In this document: positions 6,413 through 13,946 of the stretch, piece by piece
Numbering within the stretch: the stretch's first letter is position 1
Layout of the letters: every line of letters starts with the position of its first letter
From: Alphaproteobacteria bacterium
GTDB taxonomy: Bacteria; Pseudomonadota; Alphaproteobacteria; Sphingomonadales; Emcibacteraceae
Length of the DNA stretch: 16,313 nt
Assembly (NCBI GenBank): GCA_030432815.1
Contig: JAUILB010000024.1
Location: forward strand, 1-16,313
Direction of reading: 5' to 3'
The notes under the pieces: generated by a model
Database searches by the model: none
Told to the model about the DNA's origin: nothing
The model's input: the letters and a program-made list of their open reading frames with translations, nothing else
Position numbers and translations under genes: made by a program

Positions 6413-7786
6413 TTAACGTTTAATGCTGTTTAGTTCGTTAAGCATTTCATCAGCGGTCGTAATGATTTTGGTGCTTGCAGAAAATGCCCTTTGAACTGTG
6501 ATTAAGTTGGTAAATTCAGCTGCCAGATCCACCGTTGAGGCTTCCAGTGTTGATGGTGCCACCAATCCTGCACCACCTTTACCGGCCAGTTTAAGGCTAC
6601 CTTCACCAGAGGCATCGGAAATTGTATAGGAATTCCCTTGACGTCGTGTCAGTCCATCCGGGTTCTGGAAAGTTTGAATAGGCAGGGCAAAAACATCCCT
6701 GGCCAGACCATTGTTAAAGAGTGCAGTAACGATACCTTCTTCGTTTACAGAAACCCCAATCACACTACCAAACTCGGCACCGTTTGCTGTGGTGGAAATC
6801 ACAGTTGATTCCCCGGCAAATTCCGAAATGCCATCACTTTCGCCGTTTGAACCAAGGTTAAAAGTGATTTGTCCCGGATCGGAACCACCTGCCCAGTTAA
6901 CTGTAAGTGGTGCAAGTAACGCTGCTGATGTTGCAGTTGTATCAATAGTACCGTCACCATTAAATACAATTTGGCCAGCAGCCAGTTGACCTGTACCGGC
7001 AACAGTCGCTCCAGTAATATCGCTAGGCGGGCTTACAAAAATTTCCGCGTTCCAGGTGTTATCTGCTTGTTTGAGTGCTGCGAAAGTTACTGTATGAAGT
7101 TCGCCGCGCGCATCATAAGCCTGAACGCTGGTCTGGAAATCAGGTTTTAACCCTACCGCAGGTGGAACATTACCCGCTGCAACTTCAGCATCATACCCTG
7201 CCATAGAGAAGTTATATAAGGTGTTGTCGTAAGTACCGATTGCGGCATTAACTGCCTGTGACGATTGAAGGTTGGCACGAATGGCAATTGATGATGTTGG
7301 CTCGGCACTGCTGGTAAATCGAGCTACGTTTATCGGCACCAGGTTTTGAATTGTTTCCACGGGTGGGTTGCCGTCAGCATCAAGCGCAAAGCCTTGCAGA
7401 TATAATCCGGCAGTATTTTGCAGAAAGCCTGCTTCGTCAGGTGTAAATGACCCGGCACGGGTAAATGAAATTGTCGCATCAGCACCTTGGGCATTGGCCT
7501 GATTGGCGACGACAAAGAAGCCTGAACCATCAATGCTTAGGTCAGTAGCTGATGTAGAGCCTTGTAATAGTCCCTGATGGCTTATGAGGGCCTGAGGCTT
7601 TGCTATAACACCACCCGGTGAATAGGATGTTGAATTTGATTCTGTAACAAGTGATGAGAATCGTGCCTGTGTTCCTTTGTAACCTACAGTGTTAATGTTC
7701 ACGATATTGTCAGATATCATACCCATGGCGCTACTGTTAGCGGCAAGTCCGGATACCCCGGAAAATAGTGATGCGTAAAGTGACAT
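6413..7786 (-). CDS. flgE: Flagellar hook protein FlgE
   Basis: FlgE polymerises into the hook outside the cell after export by the flagellar secretion system. The product is 457 residues when started at the ATG at 7786, which has AAGGAG 7 bases upstream; a TTG 18 bases earlier would add six residues but overlaps that ribosome site, so I reject it. The N-terminal rod/hook motif is clear (MSLYASLFSGVSGL at 1-14, then MGMISDNIVNINTVGYKG). The LSIDGSGFFVV motif follows near residue 80, a variable outer domain lies in the middle, and the conserved C-terminal helix (VDLAAEFTNLITVQRAFSAS, then ending LNSIKR) closes it. It is the last gene of the hook operon, 78 bases after flgD and directly before a strong terminator. 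Confidence 0.96.
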   Translation of the reverse strand: MSLYASLFSGVSGLAANSSAMGMISDNIVNINTVGYKGTQARFSSLVTESNSTSYSPGGVIAKPQALISHQGLLQGSTSATDLSIDGSGFFVVANQANAQGADATISFTRAGSFTPDEAGFLQNTAGLYLQGFALDADGNPPVETIQNLVPINVARFTSSAEPTSSIAIRANLQSSQAVNAAIGTYDNTLYNFSMAGYDAEVAAGNVPPAVGLKPDFQTSVQAYDARGELHTVTFAALKQADNTWNAEIFVSPPSDITGATVAGTGQLAAGQIVFNGDGTIDTTATSAALLAPLTVNWAGGSDPGQITFNLGSNGESDGISEFAGESTVISTTANGAEFGSVIGVSVNEEGIVTALFNNGLARDVFALPIQTFQNPDGLTRRQGNSYTISDASGEGSLKLAGKGGAGLVAPSTLEASTVDLAAEFTNLITVQRAFSASTKIITTADEMLNELNSIKR

Positions 7787-7864
7787 TGTGATACTCCTTT
7801 TCAAAAATATATGTCGTTAAAATTGGCGACATTGATCCAATTAATAGTTAATGCGTTTCACGCT

Positions 7865-8548
7865 TCATTCAGTACCGGTTTCTTCCGGTAGGGGTTCTTG
7901 TTCAACTTGCCTCACCGCTAGAACGTTACGCGGTGAAGTTAGAATTCCGTTTGAGGAAAGCAATACTTGCCCTCCCACATTTTCAATGCTTTCGACAATG
8001 CCGATAGAGTAGATATTGTTGGCAACTTTTTCTCCATTGGCAGATAAAGCTTCTATTTCCAATGTATATGTTCCCGGATCAGTTCCAGCTGGGGCTTTCC
8101 AGACGAATTCATGAATTCCGGATCCCAGCTCCCCGTTCATTGAGTCGACTTTAAGCCCGTTATTATCTTTAATAGTAAGCTTGGTAGTACTTGTTGAGGC
8201 ATCGAGTAGGTATTCCCATGTTGCGGTTCCTTCCTCTGTAAGGCCGGCTTTATTGGTTCCGATCGTTACTTCTTTGCCTAAATAATCAACAGCATTACCG
8301 TTTTCCAGTGCTCTGTTTTGTTCTACAATCGCTTCAAGGTTCTTATTGGTAGCAATTGATTGTTCTACACCGGTAAAGGCAACAAGCTGCTGTGTAAACT
8401 GGTTACTGTCCATGGGAGCAAGGGGATCCTGATATTGCAACTGTGTTGTCAATAACTGCAGGAAATTATCAAAATCTTTAGCAAGCGTTGCTGCAGACTG
8501 ATTAGCGTGTGTTGTTGTCCCTTGTCCTACTATTTCATTAACATCCAT
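7865..8548 (-). CDS. flgD: Hook-cap scaffold protein FlgD
   Basis: FlgD caps the growing hook and is needed for FlgE assembly. The 227-residue protein has the N-terminal FlgD domain with the family motif FLQLLTTQLQYQDPLAP (29-45) followed by MDSNQFTQQLVAFTGVEQ. The C-terminal part is a FlgD Ig-like/tudor-like region with DYLGKEVTIG and GIHEFVWKAPAGTDPGTYTLEI. The C-terminus is a short acidic tail. AAGGA sits 6 bases before the ATG, and only 14 bases separate it from the fliK stop, so the two are almost certainly cotranscribed. The length and architecture are ordinary. Confidence 0.95.
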   Translation of the reverse strand: MDVNEIVGQGTTTHANQSAATLAKDFDNFLQLLTTQLQYQDPLAPMDSNQFTQQLVAFTGVEQSIATNKNLEAIVEQNRALENGNAVDYLGKEVTIGTNKAGLTEEGTATWEYLLDASTSTTKLTIKDNNGLKVDSMNGELGSGIHEFVWKAPAGTDPGTYTLEIEALSANGEKVANNIYSIGIVESIENVGGQVLLSSNGILTSPRNVLAVRQVEQEPLPEETGTE

Positions 8549-8562
8549 GTTAAATCCTTACA

Positions 8563-10374
8563 TTATACACTTATATCTAAAGCCTGATTTGAATAACCCA
8601 TACTTACCTGTTGCATGGTGCCTTGCTGGGAAAGTTGCTCTAACGTTCCTTCGTCACCGGTCGAGTTATTATTTCCGGCAAATTGCTGCCCGGCATTTTT
8701 TCCGTCCTGTTTCATCAGCGAGAAATTCATATTTTTGTTTGACATATTGATTCCAGCATCCTGCAGGGCTTTCTCAAGAGCACCTTGGTCGCGTTGCAAC
8801 ATTGTCAGTGTTCTTTCGTTTTCAACAACCATTGAGGCTTGCATTTTTCCGTCTTTGGCAAACTCCAAACGAATATCAACCTGGCCAAGTTCAGCAGGTT
8901 GAAGCCTGATGGTAAAATTATTTTGCCCATTTACGATTTGACGGTTTATGGCGACTGTGATTTGCTCATTAATCATGCGTGTCATGGCTGCCGCGTCTGT
9001 TTTCATGGCAGCGTGGATGTTGCCGATTGTTTTGTGCTGTGCAATATCCTGTATTGCCAGCAGACTATTGCTTGTTAGCTGTCCCGGATTGTTCTGCAAA
9101 GGGGGAAGCAGTGGAGCCGGTTCTGATTTTTGTCCGTTACTTCCAAGATCAAGCTGAATATCACTTTTAAATGCACTCGTCAGATTTGTGTTATTAGCTG
9201 AAGCGGCTGGCTGACCGGCATTTGCATTGATCGATGCTTTGGGTGTTTGATCATTGGCAGGATCAGCCTTAGCGGCCGCTGATTTTATATTGTTTTTTTC
9301 GGCCGCAGCAGTCGGTTTGTTGACGACATGTTGTGTTGGTGCCTGTGCAACTGGGATGGATTTAGCTGCTTCTGTAGACATAGTTTCCGCCGATCGGATC
9401 GGCGATTGTGCGTTTTGTTCTGAAGAAGGTGAAACTGCTTCACCTATTTCCGTATTATTCTGTGGAACATTCTCAGTGGTTATGTCCTGCGAGGCAATGC
9501 TTTTATCTGATGTATTGTTTAGTGTTTCAGATGCTTTTTTTCCGCCTTCCGCCTGCGAAATATTTACATCCGTATTTTCTATTATATTCTGTGTCTTATT
9601 GTCATTACTCTGTGTATCAGCATTGGCCTGATGTTGAGTTTCTGCTTTAACAGAAGTCTCCGCTATTCTTTTGTCGTTGGTCGTTTCTGTAACTAAAGCT
9701 GGCTCATCACTATTGGCGGGGCTTACAACTACATTGACTGTTTTTGCTGTTTCTTCTGGTACCTTCTGCTCTGTTTTGGCAGGGGAACCTGTTTCCTGCA
9801 CGACAATATTATCAACAGCATCAGATTCGGCTTTGGCTATCGGCAGAGCTTGAGGATTAGATTTTTCATTCTTACCGCCGGATTGTTCAGATGCTACAAT
9901 GATTTCATCAATATTATTCGATTTTGTGACTACACTATCAACATTGGGTTGCTGCGGGTCATTCTTTTTTTCTGAATTTTCATCGGGCACTACGGTTATT
10001 TTTGAATTCAGTTCGGATGCCTTATCAACATTGATGGCTGCAGCATTCTGATCAGGGGAGGGATATGAAGTAGTACCTGGAAAATTATCTGCGTTATTTT
10101 CCTGTGCTTTGCCCGGTTCCTGGTCTGATAGGGTTTCACTTTCCTGTGCGGCTACCTTTTCGTTTGCCTCTGATTTATTTTCAGTTGTTTGAACATTCTG
10201 CTCATCCAGATGCTCAGCAAATGTTTTATCAGTGCTTTCTGTTTTCTTGGATTTACGAACTTCATTGTTACCACCAGCTTGCGCAGTTGAAGAAATGTCA
10301 GAAACATTTTTCCTTTCCTGCGCCTTTGCTGCAGCGGGAAGCTCTTTAAATAATATGTCAACGCTTGTTGTCAT
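8563..10374 (-). CDS. fliK: Flagellar hook-length control protein FliK
   Basis: FliK measures hook length and switches the export gate from hook to filament substrates. The 603-residue protein has a long low-complexity N-terminal region (about 1-460) rich in Asn, Gln, Ser, Thr, Ala, Glu and Lys, and a conserved C-terminal Flg_hook domain (about 464-553). That domain carries the hallmark IRLQPAELGQVDIRL (489-503) and MVVENERTLTMLQRDQGAL. A Gln/Asn-rich tail follows. The length exceeds that of enterobacterial FliK (about 400), which is common in alphaproteobacteria. The ATG at 10374 has only a weak, distant GGA. It is the first gene of the hook operon, with a sigma-54 promoter whose predicted start lies about 29 bases upstream. 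The N-terminal region cannot be aligned by eye, so the call rests on the C-terminus and context. Confidence 0.93.
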   Translation of the reverse strand: MTTSVDILFKELPAAAKAQERKNVSDISSTAQAGGNNEVRKSKKTESTDKTFAEHLDEQNVQTTENKSEANEKVAAQESETLSDQEPGKAQENNADNFPGTTSYPSPDQNAAAINVDKASELNSKITVVPDENSEKKNDPQQPNVDSVVTKSNNIDEIIVASEQSGGKNEKSNPQALPIAKAESDAVDNIVVQETGSPAKTEQKVPEETAKTVNVVVSPANSDEPALVTETTNDKRIAETSVKAETQHQANADTQSNDNKTQNIIENTDVNISQAEGGKKASETLNNTSDKSIASQDITTENVPQNNTEIGEAVSPSSEQNAQSPIRSAETMSTEAAKSIPVAQAPTQHVVNKPTAAAEKNNIKSAAAKADPANDQTPKASINANAGQPAASANNTNLTSAFKSDIQLDLGSNGQKSEPAPLLPPLQNNPGQLTSNSLLAIQDIAQHKTIGNIHAAMKTDAAAMTRMINEQITVAINRQIVNGQNNFTIRLQPAELGQVDIRLEFAKDGKMQASMVVENERTLTMLQRDQGALEKALQDAGINMSNKNMNFSLMKQDGKNAGQQFAGNNNSTGDEGTLEQLSQQGTMQQVSMGYSNQALDISV

Positions 10375-10413
10375 TTATAAATTTATCCAAATAATTTAAT
10401 TCGGTTGATTAAA

Positions 10414-10429
10414 TGCAAAAAGCAGGCCA
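10414..10429 (-). promoter_or_regulatory. Sigma-54 promoter of the fliK-flgD-flgE operon
   Basis: The minus strand reads TGGCCTGCTTTTTGCA, with TGG at -24 and TTGCA at -12 in exact GG-N10-GC spacing. The predicted start near 10403 leaves a leader of about 29 bases to the fliK ATG. Hook-operon promoters in Caulobacter are sigma-54 dependent and FlbD-activated, and flbD is in this window. Confidence 0.8.
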
Positions 10430-10498
10430 GTTTATTTCTTATTTATAACTATTTGTTTTTAAAGGATAAAAAATATAATTTTCTTCGTATTTATTCCC

Positions 10499-10560
10499 AG
10501 AGGCAAAAGATTCCCAATGAATGGCAGCTAAAATTTTCCCAAAAGAGGCAAAATTGTCCT
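10499..10560. repeat. Paired direct repeats, candidate enhancer (FlbD) sites
   Basis: AGAGGCAAAA-N3-TCCY occurs twice, at 10499-10515 and 10544-10560, with starts 45 bases apart. A related GGCA...TTTTCCC stretch lies between them (10523-10540). The repeats lie about 70-130 bases from the fliK sigma-54 promoter and about 45-105 bases from the plus-strand one at 10606, a typical enhancer distance. In Caulobacter the divergent hook and flaN promoters share FlbD-bound ftr sites; I infer an equivalent role here and have not matched a verified consensus. Confidence 0.5.
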
Positions 10561-10605
10561 CCCCCCTGAAAAAAGAGTTTTGATTAACAACATGCTTTTC
10601 CGAAT

Positions 10606-10621
10606 TGGCCCCAACCTTGCA
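10606..10621 (+). promoter_or_regulatory. Upstream sigma-54 promoter facing flgK
   Basis: TGGCCCCAACCTTGCA has TGGC at -24 and TTGCA at -12 in exact GG-N10-GC spacing. The predicted start near 10632 would give a leader of about 226 bases before flgK, with no credible gene in between. It matches the sigma-54 consensus better than the proximal element at 10800. It may be a second flgK promoter or may make an untranslated RNA. Confidence 0.6.
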
Positions 10622-10771
10622 TAGGACTATAGGCAAGATGAGAAAACTCATGCGTAGAATTTATGGTAACTTGTAACTTAAAATTCTGAAATGTGTTATT
10701 TATCAGATACTTAGATAGGAATTATTGTGAGCTTAAAAAACATAGTACACATAAGATACAAAGCCTCAGGT

Positions 10772-10799
10772 AACGGTCAATTGAGACTTTTTTACCGTT
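10772..10799. repeat. Inverted repeat immediately upstream of the flgK promoter
   Basis: AACGGT (10772-10777) and ACCGTT (10794-10799) are perfect inverted arms separated by 16 bases and end exactly where the -24 element of the proximal sigma-54 promoter begins. It could bind a dimeric regulator there. The arms are short, so chance remains possible. Confidence 0.4.
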
Positions 10800-10815
10800 T
10801 GGGGCAACTGTTGCC
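10800..10815 (+). promoter_or_regulatory. Proximal sigma-54 promoter of flgK-flgL
   Basis: TGGGGCAACTGTTGCC has TGG and TTGC in exact GG-N10-GC spacing. The predicted start near 10826 leaves a leader of about 32 bases, with the GGAGGT ribosome site at 10845-10850. Its placement mirrors the fliK promoter on the other side. The -24 box is TGGGG rather than TGGCA, so the match is less perfect than the upstream element. Confidence 0.65.
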
Positions 10816-10857
10816 TATCGGTATTTGTAATATAAGTATGGAATGGAGGTCGGTTCG

Positions 10858-12969
10858 ATGACCATAAGTGCAATTATTAATAATTCACTGACCGGATTAT
10901 TTACCAGTCAAACGGCTCTCAGAACAATTACTGATAACGTTTCAAATGTGAATACAGAAGGTTATGCCCGGAAAGTTGTGCATCTAGAACCCAAGATTAC
11001 AGGAGCACAGGGGGCAGGTGTTCTGATCTCGGGTATTGAACGGGTCGTTGATAAATTTCTGGTTAAATCAACCTATGAAACACAGGGTGACGCCGCGAGA
11101 TATGAGCTTGAAAATACATTTCATTCAAGAATGCAGGCAATGCTTGGCCGTCCGGATGTCAATAGCTCGCTTAGTGGTAAGATAAACGATGTGTTTAATT
11201 CGATGTCAGAGCTGGCACTTAACCCGCTTTCTACCATCTTAAAGGAATCTGTTGTATCGCGTATTGATGCATTTGGTAATGAAATCGGTATGCTTGCTGA
11301 AAATATTCAGGTTATGCGCCTTGATGCCAGTACACAGATTGCGGAAACAGTTTCCAAAATTAATGGGCTTCTAGAAAGAATTGATTTTCTAAACCCATTA
11401 ATTGTTAAGGAAACCATATCGACGGGTGATGCGGGTTCACTGATAGAACAGCGTGCTCAGGCGCTCAGTGATCTTTCTGAATTGATTGATATCAATATAA
11501 TTGAAACGGGCAATAACCGGATTGATGTAAGCACAAAATCAGGGCTAAATCTGATCGGTGTTACCCGCCGTGCCTTACAATATACTTCTCCGGGTATTGT
11601 ATCCTCTTCAACACCATTTCCGCCTATAACAGTACATAATGTGGATCCTACAACCGGGTCACTTTCAGCCACGGGACTCACATTAGATGAAAATGTGAGT
11701 TCAGGTGAGCTTTACGGCCTTTTTCATATTCGTGATACCGAACTGGTTGAAATGTCAGAGGAACTTGGGTCCCTTGCCAGTAGCGTCATGAATGAATTTA
11801 ACCGCGTTCATAATGAAAATGTTGCGGCTCCTCCACCCAACACGCTCACCGGGCACAATACAGGAGCACTTGCCACAGATCCCCATAACTTTACGGGTCA
11901 AAGTGTTTTCGCTGTTACTGATAGTGCAGGAAACCTGGTTAACAGCGTGATGATTGATTTTGGTGTAACCGGCCCCAACTTTTCCGATATTATTACAGCA
12001 GTAAATGCTGGTCTTGGCGGTGATGGCACACTTGCGCTCACCAATGGGGTTTTAAGCCTGACGGCGGCAAATGCCAGCAATGGTGTATCCATTTCACAGG
12101 TTGCAGGCAGTGAAAGTGACCGCGCTGGTCGCGGCTTTTCACAGTATTTCGGAATGAATGACCTGATTTCCGCACGGTCAAACGGACAGTATGAAACAGG
12201 CGTTGTCGGTACTGACCTTCATGGTTTTACTGGTGGCGGAACAATCCATCTTGAGGTAAAGGGGCAGGGCGGTATTGATCTTGCTGCCTATACAATGACC
12301 ATTACAGGTGGTCAGACATATAATGATATTATCACTGACCTGAATTCCAGTTCTCTTGCGCCCTATATGACTTTTTCTCTAAGTTCCACAGGTGAACTTG
12401 TCTCAACTCCAACCCCCGGGTTTGATTATGCGAGGGTTCATGTGCAGTCAGATGTTACATCACGCGGCGCAACCGGTACAACACTTTCAGATTTCTTTGG
12501 TATCGGCAATCGGTACCTGATTGATGCCGCTTTTGATTTTGGTGTTGTTGATCGCATTGCCAATGATGTGAACCTGCTTTCGCTGGCAAAGTTTGAAGAC
12601 ACGGCCCTTGTAGGCGAAACAGCGATCAGCTTTGGTGATCAGCGCGGCGGTATCGCGCTGCAGGAGCTCGAAAATCAGAATGTAAACATCAGAAAGGCCG
12701 GGGGCTTAAATGCGTTTAACAGTTCACTTGGCCAGTATGCGTCCGCACTTCTTGCGGATTTCGGGTTTAGAGCAAAGCTCGCAGAAGGCTTTGGTAAGGA
12801 TAGCAAACTACTTCTTAATGAACTTAACCAGAGAACCCAGAGCATTTCCGGTGTCAACGTAGACGAAGAACTCAGCAACATGATTATTTATCAGAATGCC
12901 TATGCATCGTCCGCCCGGATGCTTTCCGTGGCACAGGAATTGTTCGATGAAATTCTCGGTATCGTTTAG
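10858..12969 (+). CDS. flgK: Hook-associated protein 1, FlgK
   Basis: FlgK joins hook and filament outside the cell. I start it at the ATG at 10858 (703 residues) because GGAGGT lies 7 bases upstream; an ATG at 10843 is in frame, but that ribosome site would lie inside it. The N-terminal rod/hook motif is present (NNSLTGLFTSQTALRTITDN at 8-27, NTEGYARK at 32-39), followed by the FlgK D1 region and a C-terminal helix with LSNMIIYQNAYASSARML, ending EILGIV. The middle part holds two similar segments, residues about 340-435 and 452-551, each starting TDxHxFTG and ending in a phenylalanine-rich FFG/YFG motif, which suggests an internal duplication. It is first in the flgK-flgL unit, divergent from the hook operon, behind sigma-54 promoters. 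Confidence 0.95.
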   Translation: MTISAIINNSLTGLFTSQTALRTITDNVSNVNTEGYARKVVHLEPKITGAQGAGVLISGIERVVDKFLVKSTYETQGDAARYELENTFHSRMQAMLGRPDVNSSLSGKINDVFNSMSELALNPLSTILKESVVSRIDAFGNEIGMLAENIQVMRLDASTQIAETVSKINGLLERIDFLNPLIVKETISTGDAGSLIEQRAQALSDLSELIDINIIETGNNRIDVSTKSGLNLIGVTRRALQYTSPGIVSSSTPFPPITVHNVDPTTGSLSATGLTLDENVSSGELYGLFHIRDTELVEMSEELGSLASSVMNEFNRVHNENVAAPPPNTLTGHNTGALATDPHNFTGQSVFAVTDSAGNLVNSVMIDFGVTGPNFSDIITAVNAGLGGDGTLALTNGVLSLTAANASNGVSISQVAGSESDRAGRGFSQYFGMNDLISARSNGQYETGVVGTDLHGFTGGGTIHLEVKGQGGIDLAAYTMTITGGQTYNDIITDLNSSSLAPYMTFSLSSTGELVSTPTPGFDYARVHVQSDVTSRGATGTTLSDFFGIGNRYLIDAAFDFGVVDRIANDVNLLSLAKFEDTALVGETAISFGDQRGGIALQELENQNVNIRKAGGLNAFNSSLGQYASALLADFGFRAKLAEGFGKDSKLLLNELNQRTQSISGVNVDEELSNMIIYQNAYASSARMLSVAQELFDEILGIV

Positions 12970-12987
12970 TAACAAGAGGATAAAAAA

Positions 12988-13905
12988 ATGACACGCGTAT
13001 CAAGTTTTGGACAACAACAGGTAATGTTAAACAGCATGCTGAACAACCAGGCGCAGCTGTTTAAAGACCAGAAACAGGTGGCGTCCGGTAAAATTCATGA
13101 AACCTATCAGGAATTTACCGGTGAAGTGAACACGCTATTGGGCTCAAAAAACCTGCTTGACCGCACCCAAAGCTATATTGGCGCGGCCGAACATGTAAAA
13201 AGAAACCTTGATGTAAACAATCTTCAGCTTGAAAATATTATTGGAAAAGCGGAAGACATCCGTCATGCGGTGCTTGAATCCATCGCGCAGGATAAAACAT
13301 TCGTGCTGATGGATACGGTGAAGGAAGCATTTACATCAATGATTGCGTCCCTGAATACAGACATTGGCGGCGTTCATATTTTCAGCGGTGGCAGAACCGA
13401 TGTTAACCCGATCATCGGCAGTAATCTGGATGATCTGATTGCTGCGGCATCGGCCGCCGACATGTTTCAGAATGATAACCGCAAGGCAATCGCGAAAATC
13501 GGTAAAAACACCAACATGGAATATAGCCTGCTGGCTGATGAAGTCGCCGAAGATATTTTTGCGGCCATAAAAAACATTGCCGATTTTGATAATGTAACGC
13601 CGATTTCCGGGCAGTTAACGCCTGCGCAAAATGCGTTTCTCGAAAGTCAACTTGCCGTTTTTGATGCCGCAATTGAAGATTTACGGATCATTAATTCAAG
13701 TAATGGCATGCGTTTTGGCCGTGCGGACGAGCTGCTCACGGAACATCAGGATAGGGAAACTTTTATGCTGACCTTTATTTCCGACATCGAAGACGTGAAT
13801 ATGGCCGAAGCCATCACCCGGGTTAATAATGATCAAATCGCCCTTGATGTTTCATACAAACTGACAGCGGAACTTTCCCGTATGTCACTGCTAAACTTTA
13901 TATAG
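12988..13905 (+). CDS. flgL: Hook-associated protein 3, FlgL
   Basis: FlgL forms the second hook-filament junction ring and belongs to the flagellin superfamily. The 305-residue protein has a flagellin-like N-terminal helix region (QVMLNSMLNNQAQLFKDQKQ, then VASGKI), the conserved GGVHIFSGGRT turn near residue 126-136, and a C-terminal coiled helix with VNMAEAITRVNNDQIALDVS, ending MSLLNFI. The ATG at 12988 has AGAGGA 7 bases upstream, and the gene follows flgK by 18 bases, so the pair is an operon. No terminator is visible before mnmA 41 bases downstream. The length and architecture are ordinary; a flagellin is excluded by the context and by the absence of flagellin-type termini. Confidence 0.92.
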   Translation: MTRVSSFGQQQVMLNSMLNNQAQLFKDQKQVASGKIHETYQEFTGEVNTLLGSKNLLDRTQSYIGAAEHVKRNLDVNNLQLENIIGKAEDIRHAVLESIAQDKTFVLMDTVKEAFTSMIASLNTDIGGVHIFSGGRTDVNPIIGSNLDDLIAAASAADMFQNDNRKAIAKIGKNTNMEYSLLADEVAEDIFAAIKNIADFDNVTPISGQLTPAQNAFLESQLAVFDAAIEDLRIINSSNGMRFGRADELLTEHQDRETFMLTFISDIEDVNMAEAITRVNNDQIALDVSYKLTAELSRMSLLNFI

Positions 13906-13946
13906 GAATGCTGTAAACACTTGATGTTTGCCCGAAACAGGTTTAT

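Noticed and set aside
7787..7804. Longer FlgE start at a TTG adding MKRSIT
   Set aside because: Those codons contain the AAGGAG ribosome site for the ATG at 7786, whose product begins with the canonical FlgE N-terminus.
7787..7864. Sigma-54-like TTGGATCAATGTCGC on the minus strand between flgD and flgE
   Set aside because: GG and GC are 9 rather than 10 bases apart and the -12 box lacks TTGC; flgE is better explained as cotranscribed.
9254..9631. 125-codon open frame on the plus strand inside fliK
   Set aside because: It is antisense to a well-supported FliK frame, has Ser/Cys/Ala-rich shadow composition, no family motif and no ribosome site I would accept.
10439..10651. 70-codon minus-strand frame in the divergent control region
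   Set aside because: It overlaps the candidate enhancer repeats and the plus-strand sigma-54 element, lacks a ribosome site and resembles no family.
10638..10676. 12-codon leader frame MRKLMRRIYGNL after the upstream sigma-54 promoter, containing the palindrome ATGAG-AAAA-CTCAT
   Set aside because: The predicted transcript begins about 6 bases before its ATG, leaving no room for a ribosome site; there is no attenuator hairpin or codon bias to suggest a leader peptide.
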